DNA of 64,000 nucleotides. Origin: Diploscapter coronatus. Taxonomy: Eukaryota > Nematoda > Chromadorea > Rhabditida > Rhabditidae. The stretch spans positions 11,857,249 through 11,921,248 of the forward strand of contig OZ038423.1 in assembly GCA_964036155.1 (NCBI GenBank). Direction: 5' to 3'. Below the pieces are notes generated by a model, which saw nothing but the letters and a program-made list of their open reading frames with translations, was not told the DNA's origin and ran no database searches. Below are positions 36,701-46,583 of the stretch, in pieces. The position numbers and the translations under genes were made by a program. Each line of letters starts with the position of its first letter. Position 1 is the stretch's first letter.

Positions 36701-37226
36701 AATTGCCGGGACGAAAATTCGAATTATCTCCACTTGATAACATGTAATTTACATTTTTTACCAATTTAGTCAGTACCAAATAACAAAAGAAACGAGAATT
36801 TCCTCGTCCTTTATTTTTAATCACGCAACACGAAAGAACGAGAATACTGTAAATCGATGCTCGTTCTTAACTCTTTCGATTGCCCTTCGTTTACTAGATC
36901 CAGACCTAGGGAGAATCTTCGTGAGACGAAAAAATATATAGGGGATAGGTCCACACAGACATTCTGACGAACGTCCTCTCTAGGTTTGACTAAATCACTG
37001 AACAAACGGTATTTATGATTCACATGAAAACTAAAATATATTAAATAATATGGAAAATTTTGAAATTGAACATTATAGAATCAAATTTGGAGCTACATTC
37101 CGGACCAAAACACGAGCTCTTTCACTTACTTACGACATCTGGATCGATTCTGAAGATGGCGAAAATAACTTCCAACTTGATATTGTCAGATGCCTGCCGA
37201 ATAAGACGAAGACTGAGATTATTTGA
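33762..37226 (+). CDS. F-box protein, divergent, interrupted by repeat elements
   Basis: The first exon (33762-33938) encodes an F-box: MFDKLPTDICLHILPRVRYS then TLTLFEVCPRFSDLARQHKK, expected to bind Skp1 in an SCF ubiquitin ligase. Further exon candidates on the same strand are about 34040-34190, 34470-34570 (NLVDYTDVDVANTLPEKESD), 34820-34970 (EIDVISASGSWTYLDRC), about 35279-35400, 36141-36271 (EIVLHVYDIPWSKIIRLPAK), 36588-36746 (DKEIWYWSFSIYNDEILNKD) and a last exon ending EII with TGA at 37224-37226. The C-terminal region is not recognised. Codon usage is more AT-rich than in the neighbours. Introns are stuffed with foldback elements. Whether these exons form one intact gene is uncertain; the F-box itself is clear. 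Confidence 0.55.
34590..34758. mobile_element. MITE-like element inside the F-box gene
   Basis: The left end TTATTCCCGAAATTATGCTT pairs with the right end AGCCTAATTTCGAGAATAA, and an inner pair GCCCCTTTTTC / GAAAAAGGGGC lies further in. A near-identical left end occurs at 33949-33982 right after the F-box exon donor, so at least two copies or one split copy exist in this gene. Confidence 0.65.
35168..35243. mobile_element. 76-bp foldback element, copy 1 of AGGGCGYGTTYATA family
   Basis: The ends CAGGGCGTGTTTATATTTCT and AGAAGTATGAACGCGCCCT are imperfect reverse complements. The centre contains the palindrome GCTCACGTGAGC. A sister copy is at 36291-36356. Confidence 0.7.
35650..35702. repeat. 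GGGTAGGTCGC short repeat, copy 1
   Basis: TATATAGGGGTAGGTCGCGC ... ACAATCGTCCTCCCCAGG. The same unit recurs at about 36936, 37792 and, inverted, at 52711. Its ends are roughly self-complementary (GGGGTAGG / CCTCCCC). Confidence 0.5.
35868..36134. mobile_element. Large foldback MITE with long arms in the F-box gene
   Basis: The left end CATATGAGCAATTTGGATTC, continuing into ATCGCGATTT, mirrors the right end AAATCGCGATAATCCAAATT then GCCTGCATATG. A second inner pair (CTTTCCTTGGAAAAGTAA and TTACTTTTCCAAGGAAATG) meets near the centre, so almost the whole 267 bp folds back. The next F-box exon begins about 7 bp after its right end. Confidence 0.75.
36291..36356. mobile_element. 66-bp foldback element, copy 2 of AGGGCGYGTTYATA family
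   Basis: AGGGCGCGTTCATACTT and AAGTATGAACATGCCCT are reverse complements with one mismatch. The core ACTCACGTGAACAG matches copy 1 at 35168. It starts about 19 bp after the donor of the exon at 36141-36271. Confidence 0.7.
36386..36490. mobile_element. 105-bp foldback element with perfect 15-bp TIRs
   Basis: GCAGGGATGTTTGCG and CGCAAACATCCCTGC are perfect reverse complements. The interior is GC-rich with TGCGGTGCGGTGCGAT, unlike the surrounding AT-rich DNA. CAGGG...CCCTG ends suggest the hAT superfamily, but no clear 8-bp duplication was found. Confidence 0.7.
36936..36990. repeat. GGGTAGGTCGC short repeat, copy 2
   Basis: TATATAGGGGATAGGTCCAC followed by ACAGACATTCTGACGAACG and TCCTCTCTAGG. 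It is related to copies at 35650, 37792 and 52711, and lies in the last intron of the F-box gene. Confidence 0.5.
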
Positions 37227-37945
37227 TTGATCTGATTTCTGCCATTTTCCCTACTGATAGCGCATAAAACTGGGAGTGGCGGTTGTATTTCATTCCATCT
37301 AGGATATTCTTTTTTCCAAGTACTCGAAAGAAAAATAAGATCTTTCCATTTTTCTCGTATGCCACTTCTAATTACCTCTTTATTCTGTGCTTTCGATCAA
37401 GGTTTTTTTTCTCTGCATTACTTTCTAGATTACGTATGTCCATAAATATCGCTGACTTTCAATAAATACAAATCCAGCTTGTATCGTATCACAGCGAATG
37501 TAATAAATTAATCAATGTAAAAGAGAATAGAAAGCAGAAAATTACTAGATTTGATGATCGAATTATAATAGTTGGATCGACAAGAAACTAAATACTTGAC
37601 GAGGGATCGATGAATTGCTTGTTAGCACTCTCAAAATCAAATTCGGCTCAACTCTCATATCGTCAGAAGCATTTTCATTAGACGTAACAAATATACGGAG
37701 GTGGATTACCAGAACCAATCAGTTCTAGCGTAACCAAATTATAACGCAATTTTTAGTTTCGTCAGGTTAGAGATACAAAATTGGCGAAGATAATATAAAG
37801 AGGGTAGGTCGCACAGATATTCTGATGAAGGTTCCCTCTAAAACTGACTTCAAAGGTTTTCGGCTACTTCGACTTCGTTCAAGAAATGATTGAAATTTTT
37901 GAAAAAGTGCAAGTCTGGTTAGCCATGCTTCAAAGAATTAACACT
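37227..37945. other. Convergent intergenic region F-box gene / GT11 gene
   Basis: About 720 bp between convergent 3' ends. It contains AATAAA-type signals (for example near 37464) and the short repeat copy at 37792-37850. No coding signal seen. Confidence 0.5.
37792..37850. repeat. GGGTAGGTCGC short repeat, copy 3
   Basis: AGAGGGTAGGTCGCACAGAT ... TCTGATGAAGGTTCCCTCTA. The two ends AGAGGG and CCCTCT are complementary, and the core matches the copies at 36936 and, inverted, 52711. Confidence 0.5.
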
Positions 37946-40282
37946 TTATTGACAACATTTGAAGGATACCCAATTTGGAAGGAAATATTCGGTTTTGTTA
38001 ATCATTTTGTCCATCTGTGAATTAGGACTGGGCCAGTGCGCGTAGTATGAGATCTGTAAAGAAGTGATATTTTGGAATGAGCGAACGATAATCCATACCA
38101 GGGGATACTTGTTTCTGTTCAAATAAGCACTCCACCAAGTGAATGTGCCTGTGCTGCCAATGAGTGAATCGCATCTGCTCAGAATGGCCATATCCACTTC
38201 TCTCGGCCCGGGGCAGAAATGGACGTTTTCTAGATGAATGGAGAGATATGGCTTTTAATTAGAAACTTCGACCAACCCTTGTTTTTGAATGCCTTCCTGC
38301 TCCAATTCATGTCATCAGAACAGACAATGTAAACTAGCTGAATGGACATTTTGTCTTGTGAATGAGGCGAAATCCACTCACATTTTCATTAGCCTTGACT
38401 TGTGACAGATCCCTCATGGCTTGTAGATAATAGTCGAAAGGCGCAGCCAAATGGCCATGTCTCACGTTGTTCTGATTGACCAGAATGTCCATCCCTCTCC
38501 GAACATGAATTCCAACGTATTGAATGTCGTTAATTGAAGTGCCTTCAAATTTTTGATTCTGGTAGACGAGTTGACAAAAAAGGCTCTTCGAATATGCCGA
38601 CGGCCAAGAAAAATTGCAAAATCGCTAAAAAAAATAGGTCTGGAGAGGCTAGGATAAGGTAAGGCAGGGGTAAATTTGTTAGCAAAATGATTAGTTCATC
38701 AAACTGCACATGTAGGTACAAAATTCAGTCTATCTATCCCTAACCAGTGACGAGCGATATGATTTCCGATTTTTTTTCCATGACACCCTGTATTTGACGT
38801 AATGGCGAAACACGATAGAAATTGATGAAAACTTGAAAGGTAGCATATAGCCGCTCAGTCACCAGAATAAAGCGTGGGAAAAGAATCCCTACCAGACCCT
38901 ACCCCTACCTTTACCCTATACTATTTCCCTCATGAGTATGTGTTACTAATCTCAAGTTACCATCAATTTCTATTGCGTTTCGTCATTTTTTGCTTCATCA
39001 AATACAAAAAAGCGTTTCGTCATTACGTCTTTTTTATAAATTGTCATTCTGCATCTATTCCAGAAGGAATTTTTTTTTCGAAAAGTATCAACGGATGATT
39101 AAAAACAAATTCTAACAAAAATCATACCACTCGTCCCTGTTCTTAACCTTAAGTTAGCCCTTTTGCAATTCTTGTCCTCTAGCATATTCAAAGAGCCACA
39201 GGAATGACATACTTCCATCTAGAACCACTGTTTTGTCTGTGTCACTTGCTGTATTATTTACTTGAACTGCGCTTCTAACATACATGATTCCTTTCAGAAA
39301 CTTGGCAGCCTGAAGATTTTTTCTAGAATCGAATTTTCACCATCGACACTCTACGTACTTGTTCTTCTATCGGCTTCAGAAATGTGAAGTCATTCTTTAT
39401 TTTTCTCGAGTATTTTGGGTGGAAGTAATTGAGATTCTGGAAGAACCCATTCACGACTTGGAATTTGGGGTTTTTGACAAAAACAGCCAGGTCTGGGTGA
39501 GAACAGCAATTCTGCAATAGGGAGGAATGTTGTGAGAAGAATAGATTCTCGAACCTTCAAATTGATCGTTTCATTTCTCAATTCCTTCATCATCTCCTTT
39601 ACGACACTGTCTTCTGCCCAAACAATTCTGTTCTCATCTGACAGATTGAAAGCTCTTCTCAGAAGGCATGATTCAGGCAAGACTATTTTGGCTCTAGAAT
39701 TATAGTTTGTTGTAAAAAAGTAAAAATTCTGCTTACTTGTAATCCGCAGCCAAACTCGAAAGCGATGCGTATTGCCACATCAAATTGCCCAGCCCTTTGC
39801 TCAAACTGAAGTTGGAAAATAGGAATCGGCCCTCTGCATTCAGAAAACCATTGGCAGATCTAACGATTTCATGATCTGGAAGTGACCAGAGTTGGTTGAA
39901 ATCGGCTTCATTTCCTAAACATTTCTTATTATTTGGACCACCAGGGCTGTGCGAGGGTTCGACTTCGAAATTTAAAGATTTACTTCGCACAGCCTTAGTT
40001 TGAACAACGAATAGTTGAAGAATATTTGAAGAACTCACCGCTTATGGGCATAGGCACTGATTTGGCATACAACTTGGACTTCTTTTCTGCGTGGTAATGA
40101 CTTTCATGAACTGCAGCGACATTCCAAGTCAAGCTGGCAAACTGCAGGAGAAAAAAGAGAGTTATGAAGACCAGAGCAACGATTAGGTAGATGAACTGCT
40201 GAGAGCCGGGAGGAGGGAGGCGAATTCGGTAAGGGCCTATTGAGACGATTTGATAGCGATAATAATAATGCAGATAATGCAT
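37946..40282 (-). CDS. GT11 family (alpha-1,2-fucosyltransferase-like) type II Golgi enzyme
   Basis: Reading from the right, exon 1 (from 40282) encodes a short cytoplasmic tail and a signal anchor (FIYLIVALVFITLFFLLQFA, about residues 30-50), the topology of a Golgi glycosyltransferase. Exon 2 (39733-39918) carries KGLGNLMWQYASLSSLAADY, the GT11 N-terminal GxGNxxxxYAS motif. Later exons carry VGIHVRRGMDILVNQ (near 38490, the GDP-fucose-binding HxRR motif), IVCSDDMNWSRKAF (near 38320) and DMAILSRCDSLIGSTGTFTW followed by WSAYL (38100-38200), the motif III region of FUT1/FUT2-type enzymes. The stop is at 37946-37948. The usual Asp after HVRRG is Met here. Two introns contain TIR elements. The reaction is probably transfer of fucose to galactose of glycans; the acceptor is unknown. 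Confidence 0.88.
38745..39139. mobile_element. hAT-like MITE (GACGAGCGGTA family) in a GT11 intron
   Basis: The ends CAGTGACGAGCGATATGAT and ATCATACCACTCGTCCCTG are imperfect reverse complements over about 19 bp. Flanking octamers TCCCTAAC and TTCTTAAC agree at 6 of 8. The interior shares TTCTGCATCTATTCCAGAA with 11555 and 52498. The 395-bp element has no coding capacity. Confidence 0.75.
39942..39997. mobile_element. Short hAT-like foldback in GT11 intron 1
   Basis: CAGGGCTGTGCGA and TCGCACAGCCTT form the arms, enclosing GGTTCGACTTCGAAATTT. It belongs to the same group as 18028 and 48798. Intron 1 is about 120 bp; without the element it would be about 65 bp. Confidence 0.65.
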
Positions 40283-40571
40283 TCGAGTGGAGAGGGAAGT
40301 GGAGAGGATTGATCGATTTGGCTGAACGAAACATTGGGAGGCTTTTTGGGATGAAAGGGGAGAAAGCAGGATAGGAGAAGACTAATTAGAGAAGAAAAAG
40401 GAGAAAGAAAAGTGATAAAAGAGAAGGAGAGGAAAAGAGACAAACAGGTCAGTTTCCTGTTCGATCGGTGGATATCAACATAGAAAGAACTGCATAGACT
40501 GATAGACCGAAGATTCATTTATTCAGGAATTATGCTAGAGGTTTCATTTGAATATCTATTTTAGACTAGGG

Positions 40572-41009
40572 TTAGCAGAAGTCGTTCTCCACGCAAATTT
40601 GACGCGCATTTTGTCCTTCTTTCAAAGATTTCAATATGCTGTAGCACTTTTCATCAGCTTCCTGATGACACTCCTGGTCTGTATGACCAGCGAAGTACTG
40701 ATCACATTCTCTGGAAAATCAACTATGCCTTGCAGATTCACGCCAAAATCTTACTCATAGAGGCTGTACTTCAACTGTTCAGGAGTGACATCTGTGAAAT
40801 TGTTGTGGTACTTCCACTTGATGTCGTTTATCATAACCTGAAATTCAATTTTTGGCGGTCGAAATAGATCGCATCTCCTGTCTGACCTCACAAGTGTGAC
40901 AATATGGCCCGTCTGGCTGCATTAGTCCCAATGAAAGGGTAATCAATGTACTACAAACAAGGGTGAATATGACGAATTGCAGCAGAAGGGAATTGACTAC
41001 AGTAGCCAT
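40572..41009 (-). CDS. Small secreted saposin-like (SapB domain) protein
   Basis: Three exons on the minus strand (41009-40887, 40837-40755, 40710-40572) sum to 345 nt, encoding 114 residues ending in a stop at 40572-40574. The N-terminus (MATVVNSLLLQFVIFTLVCS, continuing TLITLSLG) is a signal peptide. The mature part has the saposin B pattern: a CxxC pair (YCHTCE, residues 37-40), central cysteines after EEC and in EKC, and a C-terminal C-x5-C pair (ICVENDFC), on an amphipathic helical background. Single-domain saposin-like proteins in nematodes (SPP/caenopore type) are membrane-interacting antimicrobial or lipid-binding effectors. An upstream in-frame ATG at 41204 is possible but would bury the signal peptide. 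Without the last splice at 40755 the protein would end early and lose most cysteines; the splice restores the full pattern. Confidence 0.75.
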
Positions 41010-41694
41010 TTGGAAAAGCTCGAAATGAGTTGAAAAGTAGTTCAACCGAATTGCCGAATTGATGAGGTAGTCGCAATGTGCGTCAGAACAGAAGTCACAT
41101 TGATTGCTATAGAAAGGGGAAGGTCTCAGATAAGCAGAGCTGGAGTGATAAGACAGGACAAGGACAGAGGACAGAGTCAGCTTGAGTGATACACTCCTCT
41201 GCATCCGGGTTACTCTCTATCACATTTGGTTTATCTCTTAACACCAGAAAAGTTTTTTCGCTTCCATTTCCTTCGCACTATTTCTAGCAGGAAAAGAAAT
41301 AGCTTGAGAAAAATGGAGAGCAAAAGACCTCTCTACCGTCAAGAAGCAGAACGTGTTATCTATGCATTTGTGCTTGGATGTCCGATCGAGATGTTTCAAT
41401 TCATTTGCATCATCGACTCATTGATAACTTATCAGCCCTCAGTCAACAGCAAACACGATAAAAATAATTTATTTTCTCGATCAAAAATTGTTTGGAATCG
41501 GTTTGTCCAGAACTAGAAAAGGCATCACAGTGAAATGATACAATAAGAGAGTTACCCAAGTTGACCTCCTTCGGAAAATCGAGAAGAGAATGCGCGTTGT
41601 GAATAATTTAGTCTCGTGAGTATTTATTTATGCCTACTTATGAAGATTGTTCATCATTTGTGTGCAGAAATGGAATGGAAATGTGGAAGCGGAA
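41010..41694. other. Intergenic region saposin-like gene / YIPF6
   Basis: About 685 bp upstream of the saposin-like gene and downstream of YIPF6, both on the minus strand. No recognised exon. Open frames on the + strand here (for example 41226-41516) show no family resemblance and no splice continuity. Confidence 0.45.
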
Positions 41695-43000
41695 CTACGA
41701 GTGGGAGATGATCATCCAGGAAACGATGAAATAGAACAGGAAAATAGGGTAAATCACGAGCATTTTGCGTTTCTCCGGTGGATGGCTGCCTTCCAGAAAT
41801 CCCATCGAAGCTGCAATGGAGCGATCAGCAAAATATATCACCGAAAATTTGACGAGATTTTACGGGCTTGTACAGTCCTTGTATTGATATTACAAAGTTA
41901 CAAGAACTTACGAGCCTGTACAAGCTTGTAATTTTTCCTTCGAAAATTTACAAGCGAAAACAAATAAGAATTGTCCAGATCTTCCAAACGAGAACAATCA
42001 CTTGCAATGCGCGGCAAGGGTTATCCGCCAAAATCTTTGGCGAATAGCGTTACTTTTAGCTATAGCGGTATCCATCAAAGATTTTGGCTGATAACGCTAC
42101 TAACTCCTTACAATAGCTTACAAGAGAGTACAGTTCTTTATTACAGGCCTGTACGAACTCGTTCAAGCCCATACGGGTTCGGCAAAGGTTCGGTGAAATT
42201 GAAAATGAATGTTTACCGTAAGTGGACCAACAGAAACCAACTGCAGTCAGGGCAAGTCGCAGGTAGAAGACTTTGCCGTGAAGGAAGACGGAACAGACCA
42301 GAGCGGCTGCGAAGGGCGGCAACAGACAATAGCCAATCACGCATAGGGATTGGAAGAATGAGCTGCAGAGTGAACATTCATTTCAGAAGAGAGAAGTGTG
42401 AATAAACTCACATAGTGCCTCCAAGCAGTTTGATGTTGGCAGTGACGATAACCGAGCCGAAGAATGTGATCGTGAAAATCTGCGCGAACTGAGGAGCCGA
42501 CTCCTCCGTGCCCCCATTGCGCTGCAGCAGCAGAGACAGCCCCACGCAGATGAACAAGGGGCCCCACAAATCCCAGTCCCTCAGCAGCTGCTGCTTGTCT
42601 CCGTGCGGCAGAATCACGTGACTGAATTTCGCTCCAACTGTCTTCAAGTCACGTCTCTGCAATGAGTGAATGGCGAATGGAAGAAAGGGAGGAATGCCTC
42701 ACCACAGTGTCCCAAACAGGCTCATCCAATGTATCAAAATCGGTCTCGAGATCCACATTCTGCATGTTCCTGAACAAGTCGTTTATTCGTTCTCTTGGGA
42801 GTAATCATACTCACCCAGCCGCAGCCGGTCTGCTCGTCGACATTCCAGCGATGTTCCCACTCAAATACGACTGATTCCTTCGAGCTGCTTCCTCCTTTGC
42901 AGCGATTTCCTTCTCCAGCTGAACACGCTCATGATTGTGTGTGACTGACAAAGAAACAGACCATGTCGATGTCAACAGCCGTGTTCCCAAAGGCACTCAT
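41695..43000 (-). CDS. YIPF6: YIPF6 (Yip1-domain Golgi membrane protein)
   Basis: A five-helix Yip1/Yif1-family protein of the Golgi that interacts with Rab GTPases. The start at 43000 gives MSAFGNTAVDIDM. Later exons give LEKEIAAKEEAARRNQ, then NMQNVDLETDFDTLDEPVWD, RRDLKTVGAKFSHVILPHG, LLRDWDLWGPLFICVGLSLL, FAQIFTITFFGSVIVTANIK, LLGGTISFFQSLCVIGYCLL (exon junction 42412/42362 rebuilding Ile) and finally the last exon 41810-41695 (GSHPPEKRKMLVIYPIFLFY, continuing FIVSWMIISHS and stop). All family landmarks are present in order. The penultimate intron (41811-42216) is filled with inverted repeats. The head-to-head neighbour is PRIM2, 332 bp away. Confidence 0.95.
41863..42183. repeat. Nested inverted-repeat region in YIPF6 intron
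   Basis: Outer arms GGGCTTGTAC and GTTCAAGCCC bracket many GTACAAG/CTTGTA units. A tight inner palindrome (42019-42094) pairs GGTTATCCGCCAAAATCTTT with CAAAGATTTTGGCTGATAAC. Nested structure suggests one element inserted into another, or a composite foldback. Confidence 0.6.
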
Positions 43001-43332
43001 CCTGCCTGCTCTGTCTCCTTGGTCTGTCCTGGCAGAGGGCGTGTCGTGCAGTTGTGGAAATGACTCGTATGACGCAATCGTGGATGTCTGCCTGTGGGCG
43101 ATATGCTAATTTGTTGCTTGCAAACCAAAACAACTCAAAAAAGCCTGAAAAGAAACGAAAGTCAGCGACTGAATCGAAAAAACGACAATCCACGAAGACA
43201 AGCGTTTGTGTGCATTACACAAATCAATATCACGTTTTTGCGGGAAATTGTCTGTTCAAATTCACTCTTTTTCCATTTCTTTTTCATGTTCTTCGAAATT
43301 ATGCTAATTTCTTCGTTTTTCAGGCCTGACAA
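43001..43332. promoter_or_regulatory. Divergent promoter region YIPF6 / PRIM2
   Basis: 332 bp separate the two ATGs, so both promoters must lie here. The PRIM2 side ends in TTCGTTTTTCAG at 43323, a splice acceptor nine nucleotides before the ATG, consistent with trans-splicing. No TATA box is obvious. Confidence 0.55.
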
Positions 43333-46300
43333 ATGGACTTTTCGCTGGGCAAGCACAGAGTGATCCGCTCCAGAGCTGGGACTGACGCTTCGGTGAGAAA
43401 GAAGGAGAAATTACCCTCTGCCAATTTGGTCATTCAGGCGCATTCCCTGAGCGCGGGTTCTCTGCACAATCTGCCCACATACGAGAAGCCGCTGAATGCG
43501 ATCATCTCGCTACCCGAAGTCGACAAAATCGCCATCGATCGAATCAAAGTCCTCAAGGTGGGTGCAGAGGCTAATGCATGGAGCAGACTCTCAAAAACCT
43601 GACCCCGTCTCATTTTTTAGCCTCTCACTCACTCTCTCACTTTCAAACGTTTTTCTCGTTTATCTGCAAAATTGTCAGAAATTATTGAATAGAAGAAAGT
43701 CGTGACCACTGCCAAATTGTATTTCTAAACTCAACATGCTATCACTACGCTAGTTACCTTACTTTGCACATCTAAAGCTAGATGCATCGGAAAAAGGAGG
43801 AGCGAGAAAACTTTGAAAGTGAGTGAATAAGAAGCTAGAAAAACGAGAGCCAGGATCAGATTTGGGTGAAAAACGGTATAACTGCGTGTAGCGCCGAAAA
43901 AATCGTATTTTTTGTAGTGCGGGTCGAACCTTTTTCCAAGTTTAAGAAGTCTGGAATGGTGACATTTCAAAGTGAATTGTTGCAGAAAATGGAGGAATGT
44001 CGTGAGAGAATGCACATTCTTCACTCAGACTTCACCAAGGAGTTCGTCATCAAACCCAGGCTATACGAGCAGATGCCACTTCTGCAAGGTGCTTCGTCTA
44101 TTGCTCTCTTTTCATTCTTCTGATCGAATTCAGGCAATCTCACCGCTTTGGCTGATTTCGAAAAGGCTTCCCGAGACGACCAAATCGGCCATTTCATGCT
44201 GCGTCTGGCCTTCTGTCGCACCTACGAGCACACCAGCTACATAATCAATTTGGAGAGCGACCTCTTCAAGTTTGCCATTCTCCGACAATTGCTATATGTC
44301 GTGCGCCATTCTACTATATGACGTGATCCTTTTTTCTATATGACGGGAGGTTCTGACCTGTCTTTTCCCATACTATCTCACTCCACCCTCATCCCTACCT
44401 AAACTAAACACACGTCCTCCCGTTATATAGAAAAAAGGGTTACGTCAGATAATAGAATATTGCACGTCATTTGAGCTCACGACATATAGTAGTTGCCTTA
44501 ATCTTGTGAATGAATCGAACTCGACCTGCTCAGATATCGTTTCCATCGCGAATCGAAGGAGGGTGCCGTGCAGTTTGTTGGCCAATTCCAGTTCATCCAG
44601 AAGATTGGACTCGAGGAGAAAATGCAATTGGCTCCAGAGCTGATTGCTGTGTTTGGGTGGGGTGAGGAGAAGCTGCGCAGAATAGACATCTACAAAGTGC
44701 CTTTCAACAAGGCCGCAGATCTGCTAAGAAAAAGGAAGTCCTGTGTCCTTCTCAAGGGAGGCCACGTGTTTCTGCCATTTGCTCGCAACAAAATGGCCAC
44801 CATTCTGGCCAACCACCTCAAGCAGTCGATGCGACTTTCCATGACTGTGAGTCTTTTTGAATTAAGATTACCAATTGAACGAATGATTGTTTTCAGGAAG
44901 CCTACCGCAACCTGGCTGTCATTTCCGAGGAGAATCGTCTGCTGCCACGACTCAGCGAATTGGCTGTGCAAGTGGCCAGGTGAATTGTGTCCTCCTTCTC
45001 CTTATGACAAGTGCTGTTCAGACACAAGCGCAGTTACCTGCAATCCTCGGTAGATTCGAAGGGAGCCATTCACAAGGAGCAGCTGGACGAACTCGCCTGC
45101 ACGTCCTATCCACCCTGTATGAAGGAAGTCCACAACTCACTTCGCAGAAATCATCACCTCAGATATGGAGCCAGACGGTGAGGAACAAAATTATCTTCCT
45201 GGATAATTTCATCGGAATAAAGAAACGAGAGATCCCATAGAATAGAATACTCATAAACTCACTTTCCACTGAAATTGACCTATTTCAAGATTTTGCACTG
45301 GAATTAGCATTTTCGTCGAATTACCTGCCTGCCTGGAAAACGGAATAATGAATTGTTGTTCAGGCAATACGGTCAATTCCTGAAAGAAGCTGGTCTGCCA
45401 ATGGAAGAACAGTTGCAGTTCCTCAAGGAGGAATTCACAAAGAAGATTGATTCTGACAAGGTTTGCCATTCCGGCTTTCGTTGAATACCCCCTGTTAGCG
45501 CCATAGACTCCGTAGTCTGAACACCTCGAGGTCTACAATTAAAAAATTAGATGTGAGGATAGGGTTTTGATGAGATCAGATAAATGTGATATCTAAATAA
45601 TAAGCACATCGAGCTGCACATGCTGGTGCTACCTTTAGGTTTATTGTAGTATTTCGATCTACGAGGCATTTAAAGATGCCATACACTATGAGAATTAAAA
45701 GAGGAACAATGATGAGAATTGCAGTTTGACAGACAATATGGCTACGACATTCGCTACATTTATGGAAAGGAGGGACGTCGTGCAGAGATGAGTGGAATGG
45801 CCTGTGCCACGATCATTCTCAAGAGTCAGCCTGGGCCGTTGGATTGTCATGGTGAGGAGCAGAAGAAGAAGGATAAATGAGATGAATGACCTATTTTATT
45901 TAGGCTGTCCTTTCGCACATATGGAAACAACTCTGCTCACACAGCGACTCAAGAACTGCGACATCAGCGATGTGGAAGTCGAGAATGTGAGTCCTATCTC
46001 GAGCTGTCAATGTCTTCACAACTTAATAGGCTGTTCGATAATTTCTGCCGCAAGATTTAAAAGCTCTTAATTTGTGCTGAAAAGATTTGGCCTAAAATAA
46101 CTTGTAACATTTATGGGAAATTCTTGCTCTATATATCTGCCACTTCTTTCGGCAAGCTAATTGCACCGTGCTCGCCGCTAGAATTCGATACTTGGGCATC
46201 TTATCTAATATATGTTGTCATTCAGATTGTCGGTTTCTCAAAGACTCGCCAGTATGACAGAGCCTGCACGCGCTACTTCGAGGCCGCCCACAAAATGGAG

Positions 46301-46583
46301 GATGGGGCTCTCGGCCAAATGATCACACATCCAAATCAGTACCTGAGACTGTCGCAGGAAGTTTGTTGATGCATTTGTTCGAATGAAGAAATGAGTGTTG
46401 TTACAGATTTATGCAGGCAGAAGGACGACAAAGAAGCACATCGTCATTTCGGAAGAGGTCAAGCCCTCCCCTTCGCAACTTGCCGTTGCTGCTGCTCAAC
46501 CGATTCAAGTGACCATGCCTGTCTCTGAATGCAAGAAGGAGCCCAAAATCGAAGACGTGATTGATGAATTGATGCAGGATTAA
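43333..46583 (+). CDS. PRIM2: DNA primase large subunit
   Basis: PRIM2 partners PRIM1 and Pol alpha to make RNA-DNA primers; its C-terminal domain holds a [4Fe-4S] cluster. The start [13 protein letters not shown] (43333) is followed by [40 protein letters not shown] (near 44160), [18 protein letters not shown] and [20 protein letters not shown] (near 44760). The four cluster cysteines are visible: [20 protein letters not shown] (45105), [10 protein letters not shown] (45805), [14 protein letters not shown] (45905; second Cys of the pair) and [15 protein letters not shown] (46265). The [11 protein letters not shown] motif follows, and the TAA is at 46581-46583. Length is about 500 residues, as expected. 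Introns at 43558-43985 and 44270-44531 are enlarged; the latter contains a foldback element. Confidence 0.96.
44292..44489. mobile_element. Long-armed foldback MITE in a PRIM2 intron
   Basis: Perfect 12-bp ends CTATATGTCGTG and CACGACATATAG. A second arm pair (ATCCTTTTTTCTATATGACG on the left, CCCGTTATATAGAAAAAAGG on the right) makes most of the 198 bp self-complementary. The loop carries CCACCCTCATCCCTACC. Confidence 0.75.

Noticed and set aside
41565..41590. Possible spliced-leader-like TTACCCAAGTTGA
   Set aside because: Resembles part of a nematode SL sequence, but no donor follows at the right distance and no Sm-site or hairpin context was seen.
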